Source: Oscillospiraceae bacterium (GTDB taxonomy: Bacteria; Bacillota; Clostridia; Oscillospirales; Ruminococcaceae). From it: 9,796 nucleotides of DNA. The stretch lies in NCBI GenBank assembly GCA_017472375.1, contig JAFUQL010000312.1:1-9796 (forward strand), in the 5' to 3' direction. The notes beneath the pieces are model-generated. The model was not told where the DNA came from. It saw only the letters and a list, made by a program, of their open reading frames with translations, and ran no database searches. This document shows, in pieces, positions 5,629 to 9,796 of this stretch. Each line of letters starts with the position of its first letter. Within the stretch, counting starts at the first letter, position 1. Made by a program: the position numbers and the translations under genes.

Positions 5629-7548
5629 TCAGCTCAGGGTGGCCAGTTCCTCGTTCCACACGGCGGCGCAGGCATCGCTGGGAATACGCCAGTCGCCGCG
5701 GGGGGACAGGGTGACCGAGCCCACCTTGGGGCCGTCGGGCAGGCAGCTGCGCTTGAACTGCTGGATAAAGAAGCGGCGGTAGAAGTTCTTCAGCCAGTGC
5801 AGCAGCACCTCGTCAGAGTAGCGGTCGCCCAGGGCGGCCTTGGCCATCTTGTAGATCTTGGCGGGGCCGAAGCCAAAGCGCAGCACATAGTACAGGTAGA
5901 AGTCGTGCAGTTCGTAGGGGCCCACCAGAGATTCGGTCTGCTGGGCGATCTCGCCGTTCTCGTTGGCGGGCAGCAGCTCGGGGCTGACGGGGGTGTCCAG
6001 AATGTCCAGCAGGCAGGCACGCAGGGTCTCGCTGGCAGCGATGTCGGCCTCATAATGGACGATGTGGCGCACCAACGTCTTGGGGATGCCGGCGTTCACG
6101 CCGTACATACTCATGTGGTCGCCGTTGTAGGTGGCCCAGCCCAGCGCCAGCTCGCTCAGGTCCCCGGTGCCCACCACCAGACCACCGGTTCGGTTGGCCA
6201 GATCCATCAGCTCCAGGGTGCGCACACGGGCCTGGCCGTTCTCAAAGGTCACATCGTAGCAGGTCTCGCTCTGGCCGATGTCGGCAAAGTGGCTGCGCAC
6301 GGTGTTGGCGATGTTGATCTCCTGGAAGCTCACGCCCAGCTCCTCGCACAGGATCTCGGCGTTGGAGCGGGTGCGCTTGGTGGTGCCGAAGCAGGGCATG
6401 GTCACGGCCAGCACATCGGTCATGGGGCGGCCCAGCTTCTTCATGGCGCGCACGGCCACCAGCAGAGCAAGGCAGCTGTCCAGACCGCCGGAGATGCCGA
6501 TGACCGCGGTCTTGGCCCAGGCGTGCTTGATGCGCTTGGCCAGACCGTCCGCCTGCATCTCGAGGATCAGCTCGCAGCGCTCGGCGCGGGCGGCGTCATC
6601 GGCAGGGACGAAGGGCATGGGGGAGATGGGACGGGTCAGAGCCACATCCACCACCGGCAGGTGGAAGGGAATGCGGGTGTAGCCTTCATCGTTCAGCTCG
6701 AAGCTGGTGTTGCGGCAGCGCTCGCTGACCATGCGGCCCAGATCCAGCTCGGTGCAGGCGTAAGCATCGCCGAAGGGCTTGGCTTCGGCCAAAATGCCAC
6801 CGTTTTCGCAGATCAGGTCGTGGGCGGAGAACACCATGTCAGTGGTGGACTCGCCGTGGCCGGCATCGGCGTACAGATAGGCGCACAGTAACCGGCCGGA
6901 CTGCTGGCTCACCAGCTGGCGGCGGTACTCGGCCTTGCCCACGGTCTCATCGCTGCAGGACAGGTTGGCGATGACGGTGGCGCCGGCCAGCGCATGGCTG
7001 GTGCTGGGGGGCAGCGGCGCCCACAGATCCTCGCAGATCTCGGCGGCCAGGCAGAAGGCGGGCATCTCGGCGCACTGGAACAGCAGCTTGGTGCCCATGG
7101 GGACCACCGCGCCCGCGAAGTTCACGGTGCGGGTGGCGGCGGGAGCGCGGTTGTAATGGCGCTTCTCATAGAACTCGCTGTAGTTGGGCAGGAAGGTCTT
7201 GGGGACCAGACCCAGCAGCTCACCGTGGCAGATCACGGCGGCGCAGTTGTACAGCTTGCCGTCCACCGGCACGGGCACGCCGATGCAGGCGACCAGATCC
7301 AGCTCAGCGGTGGCCTGCATGATCTGCACAAGGCCGGCCTCGGCGGCACGCTGCAGAGGCTGCTGCAGGAACAGGTCGCCGCAGGTGTAGCCGGTCAGCC
7401 CCAGCTCAGGGCAAACAGCCAGCTGCACGCCATCAGCGGCGGCTTTCTGCAGGGCCTCAATGGTCATCTGGGTGTTGTAGGGGCAGTCAGCCACCCGCAG
7501 CGCGGGCGAAAGGGTACAGGCTCTGATGAAACCGTGATTCATGTTCAT
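5629..7548 (-). CDS. nadE: Glutamine-dependent NAD+ synthetase
   Basis: This 639-residue, two-domain enzyme converts nicotinic acid adenine dinucleotide to NAD+ with ATP and glutamine, in the cytoplasm. The N-terminal nitrilase-type glutaminase domain (about residues 8-300) shows the full catalytic triad: E48 in CPELGLTGY, K117 in LVPKTFLPNYSEFYEKR, C172 in AEICEDLWAP. The C-terminal synthetase domain has the PP-loop SGGLDS at 353-358, then TMPCFGTTKRT, GTGDLSELALGW and NGDHMSMYGVNAGIPKTL. Length and layout match the long bacterial NadE form, which makes its own ammonia. The start may be the ATG at 7548 or the one two codons later (7542); AAAGGA lies close upstream of both (4 and 10 bases), so I cannot decide. 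It is a single-gene unit with its own promoter and terminator, divergent from the small membrane gene. Confidence 0.97.
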   Translation of the reverse strand: MNMNHGFIRACTLSPALRVADCPYNTQMTIEALQKAAADGVQLAVCPELGLTGYTCGDLFLQQPLQRAAEAGLVQIMQATAELDLVACIGVPVPVDGKLYNCAAVICHGELLGLVPKTFLPNYSEFYEKRHYNRAPAATRTVNFAGAVVPMGTKLLFQCAEMPAFCLAAEICEDLWAPLPPSTSHALAGATVIANLSCSDETVGKAEYRRQLVSQQSGRLLCAYLYADAGHGESTTDMVFSAHDLICENGGILAEAKPFGDAYACTELDLGRMVSERCRNTSFELNDEGYTRIPFHLPVVDVALTRPISPMPFVPADDAARAERCELILEMQADGLAKRIKHAWAKTAVIGISGGLDSCLALLVAVRAMKKLGRPMTDVLAVTMPCFGTTKRTRSNAEILCEELGVSFQEINIANTVRSHFADIGQSETCYDVTFENGQARVRTLELMDLANRTGGLVVGTGDLSELALGWATYNGDHMSMYGVNAGIPKTLVRHIVHYEADIAASETLRACLLDILDTPVSPELLPANENGEIAQQTESLVGPYELHDFYLYYVLRFGFGPAKIYKMAKAALGDRYSDEVLLHWLKNFYRRFFIQQFKRSCLPDGPKVGSVTLSPRGDWRIPSDACAAVWNEELATLS

Positions 7549-7611
7549 GCCATCCTTTTCGTTTATTTGGGGCCGGGGGTGACCGGCTCATGTCTTGACT
7601 CACACAATGTT

Positions 7612-7640
7612 ATTTTACCACGGAGGCGCGGTGAGAACAA
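7612..7640 (-). promoter_or_regulatory. Promoter of nadE
   Basis: Minus strand: -35 TTGTTC (7635-7640), 17-base spacer, -10 TAAAAT (7612-7617, 5 of 6 consensus). Expected start near 7605, leaving a leader of about 56 bases with a small GCCGG/CCGGC hairpin. Confidence 0.6.
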
Positions 7641-7688
7641 GACCGCAGAGGGCAGATGGGCGGGAATTCCGCAGAAGATGCCCGAAGC

Positions 7689-7718
7689 TTGCACAGAGGC
7701 ATACCGCCGTGGTAAGCT
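7689..7718 (+). promoter_or_regulatory. Possible promoter of the 111-residue membrane protein
   Basis: TTGCAC (7689-7694), 18-base spacer, and TGGTAAGCT, an extended -10-like element with TAAGCT at 7713-7718. Both boxes match the consensus poorly (3 of 6 each). The -10 region carries CCGTGGTAA, an inverted copy of the bases at the nadE -10. Confidence 0.3.
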
Positions 7719-7751
7719 GTAGGCAGAGAAATGCGGCAGGAGGTGCGGTGC

Positions 7752-8087
7752 ATGGGACAGGGCATTCTGATGCTGGTCGAGATTGGATTTTTCGCAGCTT
7801 TTTTTGATTTTGCAAATCCATATCTGAGCGTGCCCATGTACGGGTTGGTACTCATCGGCTTTTTGATCCATCGGCTGCTTCTGAAGCGGTGCCGCACCCG
7901 TCCGGGGCGCTGGGCGTTTGCAGGGGTGCTTATGGCGGCCGCTGTGTGCGGTGAACTGGCCTGCGCAGTCATCACTGGCTGGGACCTGTTGGGCGTTTTG
8001 ATCCTGTATGGGTTCGTGTGGTGCCTTGCCATCGGCGCATTTGCAGCCGCCGTGTGGAATACTGCAAAAAAATATTTCAGGCCGTGA
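7752..8087 (+). CDS. Small polytopic membrane protein of unknown function
   Basis: I place the start at 7752 (MGQGILMLVEIGFF, 111 residues) because a perfect AGGAGG (7738-7743) lies eight bases upstream. The earlier ATG at 7731 would put that site inside the gene. The protein is almost entirely hydrophobic, with about four likely spans (roughly 3-20, 26-43, 56-75, 79-103). A basic loop KRCRTRPGR follows the second span and a basic tail (KKYFRP) ends the protein. Both are probably cytoplasmic. I do not recognise the family. It lies 21 bases before a second, apparently broken reading frame that may once have formed an operon with it. Confidence 0.65.
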   Translation: MGQGILMLVEIGFFAAFFDFANPYLSVPMYGLVLIGFLIHRLLLKRCRTRPGRWAFAGVLMAAAVCGELACAVITGWDLLGVLILYGFVWCLAIGAFAAAVWNTAKKYFRP

Positions 8088-8108
8088 AAAAGTCAGGCGC
8101 AGCGCTGA

Positions 8109-8312
8109 GCGAAGGTTTATGGATCTCAGTTCATATACAGGTGGGATTTCAGACGCTTTGATGACCCGCAGCGTTGGTTCCCGGGGTCCGATCGGGATCT
8201 GAGGATCGAATCCGATGGCGTTCATGTTGTGCGCAACGGGTCGCACGATTTCCCGGAAAATGGGGATCGCTTCCGGGAGACCATGAAAGATGCAGGAGTT
8301 TGCCTTCTATAA
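8109..8312 (+). pseudogene. Protein-like open frame lacking a usable start (gene remnant or frameshifted small gene)
   Basis: Frame 3 is open from just after the TGA at 8106-8108 to the TAA at 8310-8312 and reads like a real soluble protein: YGSQFIYRWDFRRFDDPQRW, then FPGSDRDLRIESDGVHVVRN, then DFPENGDRFRETMKDAGVCL. No ATG, GTG or TTG occurs in frame before ATG 8283. An out-of-frame ATG at 8119 with GAAGG just upstream sits where a start would be expected, so a one- or two-base shift right after that ATG would restore a gene of about 64 residues. It may be a decayed gene, a sequencing error, or coincidence. The rest of the gap (8088-8108 and 8313-8454) holds the promoter of the next gene and nothing else I can support. 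I recognise no family. Confidence 0.35.
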
Positions 8313-8382
8313 GTGGAGAAGCATGATGGCTGAAAGTCCGGTGCCGGTCGAAGCGCCGCCCGTTGATTTCCAAAACATCCCC

Positions 8383-8411
8383 TTGCCCCGGCCGCGCCGC
8401 TGTGGTACACT
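8383..8411 (+). promoter_or_regulatory. Likely promoter of the 106-residue membrane protein
   Basis: TTGCCC (8383-8388), 17-base spacer, TACACT (8406-8411, 4 of 6 consensus). Expected start near 8418, with a short leader carrying an SD-like AGAGGGA (8441-8447) before the ATG at 8455. Confidence 0.45.
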
Positions 8412-8454
8412 GATACAGTGGCAAAAGAACCGATAAAACGAGAGGGAACGACCC

Positions 8455-8775
8455 ATGAATGAGGGACTGTTGGTTTTGAATTACGTTGCCCCCCTGCTGA
8501 TGAAGCTGGTGGGACATCTTTGGCAGAAGCAGGCGGAAAAGCTGCCCGAAAGCCGTGAGCAGTACAAGAAGCAGGCCACCGGCGAGGCGCTGGACAGCAT
8601 GGGTCAGTGGCTGCTGTGGATCATGGTGCTGCTGACCATCACCTATATGGTGTACCACATGTGGACGGTGCTGGCCGTTCTGGTGGGCGGTACGGTGCTG
8701 AGCGCGGGCTTCCTGCTGCTGGCGCTGCGTCAGGCACGGCGCGCTGTGGCCGAGAAGTACGGCGACCAGCCCTGA
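8455..8775 (+). CDS. Small membrane protein of unknown function
   Basis: This 106-residue protein has a moderately hydrophobic N-terminus (LLVLNYVAPLLMKLVGHLW, possibly amphipathic). A charged stretch of about 25 residues follows (KQAEKLPESREQYKKQATGE). Two clear spans lie at about 50-68 (GQWLLWIMVLLTITYMVYH) and 70-90 (TVLAVLVGGTVLSAGFLLLA), and the tail is basic. The two spans are separated by only a residue or two, so they probably form a tight hairpin with both ends in the cytoplasm. The start is supported by AGAGGGA and a candidate promoter, and a strong terminator follows. I recognise no family. Confidence 0.7.
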   Translation: MNEGLLVLNYVAPLLMKLVGHLWQKQAEKLPESREQYKKQATGEALDSMGQWLLWIMVLLTITYMVYHMWTVLAVLVGGTVLSAGFLLLALRQARRAVAEKYGDQP

Positions 8776-8795
8776 CGTGCGATGATCATCCAACC

Positions 8796-8846
8796 ATAAA
8801 AACCGCCCGGCGGAGAGCGCTGCTCCCGGCCGGGCGGTTTTGTTTT
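8796..8846. terminator. Bidirectional rho-independent terminator
   Basis: AAAACCGCCCGGC (8799-8811) pairs with GCCGGGCGGTTTT (8829-8841), with an inner GGAG/CTCC extension in the loop. TTTTGTTTT follows on the + strand and TTTTTATGG on the - strand. It serves the small membrane gene and the ABC transporter operon that converge here. Confidence 0.9.
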
Positions 8847-8849
8847 GAT

Positions 8850-9611
8850 TTACTGGGCGAAGCGGGCGAGGAACTGACGGGTGCGCTCCTCCTTGGGGTG
8901 CTCAATGACCTCGTGGGGATCGCCTTCTTCCACGATGTAGCCGCCGTCCATGAAGATGACCCGGTCGGCCACGTCGCGGGCAAAGGCCATCTCATGGGTG
9001 ACGATGACCATGGTCATACGCTCGGCGGCAAGCTGGCGGATGACCTTCAGGATTTCACCGGTCAGCTCCGGATCCAGCGCACTGGTAGGCTCGTCGAAAA
9101 ACAGGATGGAGGGCTGCATGGCCAGTGCCCGGGCGATGGCCACACGCTGCTGCTGGCCGCCAGAGAGCTGGCTGGGGTAGCTGTCCTCCTTGCCGGTCAG
9201 ACCCATCTTCTCGATGAGGGCGTGGGCGGTGGCCTCAGCGTCCTCGCGGGTGCGCTTCTGCACGTTGATGGGTGCATCGGTGATGTTTTTCATCACCGAC
9301 CAGGGGGGGAACAGGTTGAAGTTCTGGAACACCAGTCCGAAATAGCGCTGGATGTGTTTGATCTGGGCAGCGGAGGCGTACACGGCCTTGCCGTCGGGGC
9401 CGTCCTGTGCGGCCACCTCGCCGCTGTACACCAGCTTGCCGGAGTCCATGGTCTCCAGCAGGGTGGCACAGCGCAGCAGGGTGGATTTGCCACTGCCGGA
9501 GGGGCCGATGATGGCCACCACCTCGCCCTCCTCCACGCTCAGGGAGATGTCGTGCAGCACGTCCAGTGTGCCGAAGCCTTTTTTAAGATGTTCGATCTCA
9601 AGCAGTTTCAT
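8850..9611 (-). CDS. Polar amino-acid ABC transporter ATP-binding protein (GlnQ/HisP type)
   Basis: This 253-residue ATPase drives amino-acid uptake at the inner face of the membrane. All nucleotide-binding motifs are present: Walker A GPSGSGKST (36-44), Q-loop Q96 in LVFQNFNLFP, signature LSGGQQQR (149-156), Walker B ILFFDEP (169-175), D-loop SALD (177-180) and H-loop H206 in IVTHEM. The FQNFNLFP stretch and EHPKEERTRQFLARF end are typical of the polar amino-acid family. It is slightly longer than the usual ~240, owing to an insert of about ten residues (near 68-88) before the Q-loop. The ATG at 9611 follows the permease stop by 15 bases with a G-rich SD (AAGGGGGG). Substrate cannot be told from the ATPase. 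Confidence 0.95.
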   Translation of the reverse strand: MKLLEIEHLKKGFGTLDVLHDISLSVEEGEVVAIIGPSGSGKSTLLRCATLLETMDSGKLVYSGEVAAQDGPDGKAVYASAAQIKHIQRYFGLVFQNFNLFPPWSVMKNITDAPINVQKRTREDAEATAHALIEKMGLTGKEDSYPSQLSGGQQQRVAIARALAMQPSILFFDEPTSALDPELTGEILKVIRQLAAERMTMVIVTHEMAFARDVADRVIFMDGGYIVEEGDPHEVIEHPKEERTRQFLARFAQ

Positions 9612-9626
9612 GGTACACCGCCCCCC

Positions 9627-9796
9627 TTAGTCGTAGTAGCTCAGTCTGGCTTCGATGCGGTCCATTGCGGTGGCCACCACCAGATTGAAGATGTAGTAGA
9701 AGATGCCGGCCACAAACAGCGGCACGATGTTGGAATCCGCCGCCGCGATCTGCTTGGCCAGAGTGAACATCTCGGTGTAGGCGATGGCGAAGGCCA
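9627..9796 (-). CDS. Amino-acid ABC transporter permease, C-terminal fragment (5' end outside window)
   Basis: The frame is open from the right edge to a TAA at 9627-9629. It reads AFAIAYTEMFTLAKQIAAAD, then SNIVPLFVAGIFYYIFNLVV, then ATAMDRIEARLSYYD. This matches the last part of HisM/GlnP-type permeases: the end of a cytoplasmic loop, a final span (IVPLFVAGIFYYIFNLVVA) and the typical D-R-x-E-x-R-L-S-Y end. It would pair with the ATPase encoded 15 bases downstream to form an importer. A binding-protein gene is not in the window and may lie further upstream on this strand. Confidence 0.9.
   Translation of the reverse strand, partial: AFAIAYTEMFTLAKQIAAADSNIVPLFVAGIFYYIFNLVVATAMDRIEARLSYYD

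Noticed and set aside
5797..6891. 364-codon open frame on the + strand
   Set aside because: It is antisense to nadE, has composition rich in G, H, Q, A and V typical of a mirror frame of GC-rich coding DNA, and has no family motif.
7563..8246. 227-codon open frame on the - strand
   Set aside because: It runs antisense through the nadE promoter, the small membrane gene and part of the next gap, and its sequence lacks any domain-like pattern.
8323..8436. Possible 37-residue peptide (MMAESPVPVEAPPVDF...) on the + strand
   Set aside because: It has only a weak SD, overlaps the likely promoter of the next gene, and shows no conserved feature; it is probably chance.
8149..8793. 214-codon open frame on the - strand
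   Set aside because: It is antisense to the 106-residue membrane protein, which has its own SD, candidate promoter and terminator.

Overview
The window is GC-rich chromosomal DNA with densely packed genes, strong Shine-Dalgarno (SD) sites and short hairpin terminators. The gene families (PadR and XRE regulators, HAAS-domain membrane proteins, glutamine-dependent NAD synthetase, polar amino-acid ABC transporter, U32 protein) suggest a high-GC gut Clostridia member of the Oscillospiraceae type (Faecalibacterium, Gemmiger or Subdoligranulum). That placement is inferred from style and content only. I see no tRNA, rRNA, CRISPR, transposase or phage genes.

Layout: (1) 1-875 (+) is the C-terminal part of a U32/TrhP-like tRNA hydroxylation protein. 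(2) 1031-2176 (+) is an XRE helix-turn-helix domain fused to a polytopic membrane region, ending at a two-way terminator. (3) 2235-5402 (-) is a five-gene operon read right to left: PadR repressor, HAAS membrane protein B, its single-span partner, HAAS membrane protein A, its partner. The last four genes are a tandem duplication of a two-gene cassette. The promoter has a perfect TATAAT, with an ATACCT-N9-AGGTAT palindrome between -35 and -10 and a weaker second copy just past the expected transcription start. (4) 5629-7548 (-) is nadE with its own promoter and terminator. (5) 7752-8775 (+) holds a small four-span membrane protein, a broken or start-less reading frame, and a small membrane protein with its own promoter, ending at a second two-way terminator. 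(6) 8850-9796 (-) is an amino-acid ABC transporter ATPase and the C-terminus of its permease.

The most interesting part is the PadR-controlled duplicated cassette. The cytoplasmic HAAS domains are nearly constant, while the predicted outside domains and the single-span partners have diverged. In both copies the partner gene's SD is encoded inside the conserved last codons of the HAAS protein. I infer a repressor-controlled envelope sensing or assembly system of two related membrane pairs; its function is unknown. Housekeeping genes (NAD synthesis, amino-acid uptake, tRNA modification) flank it.
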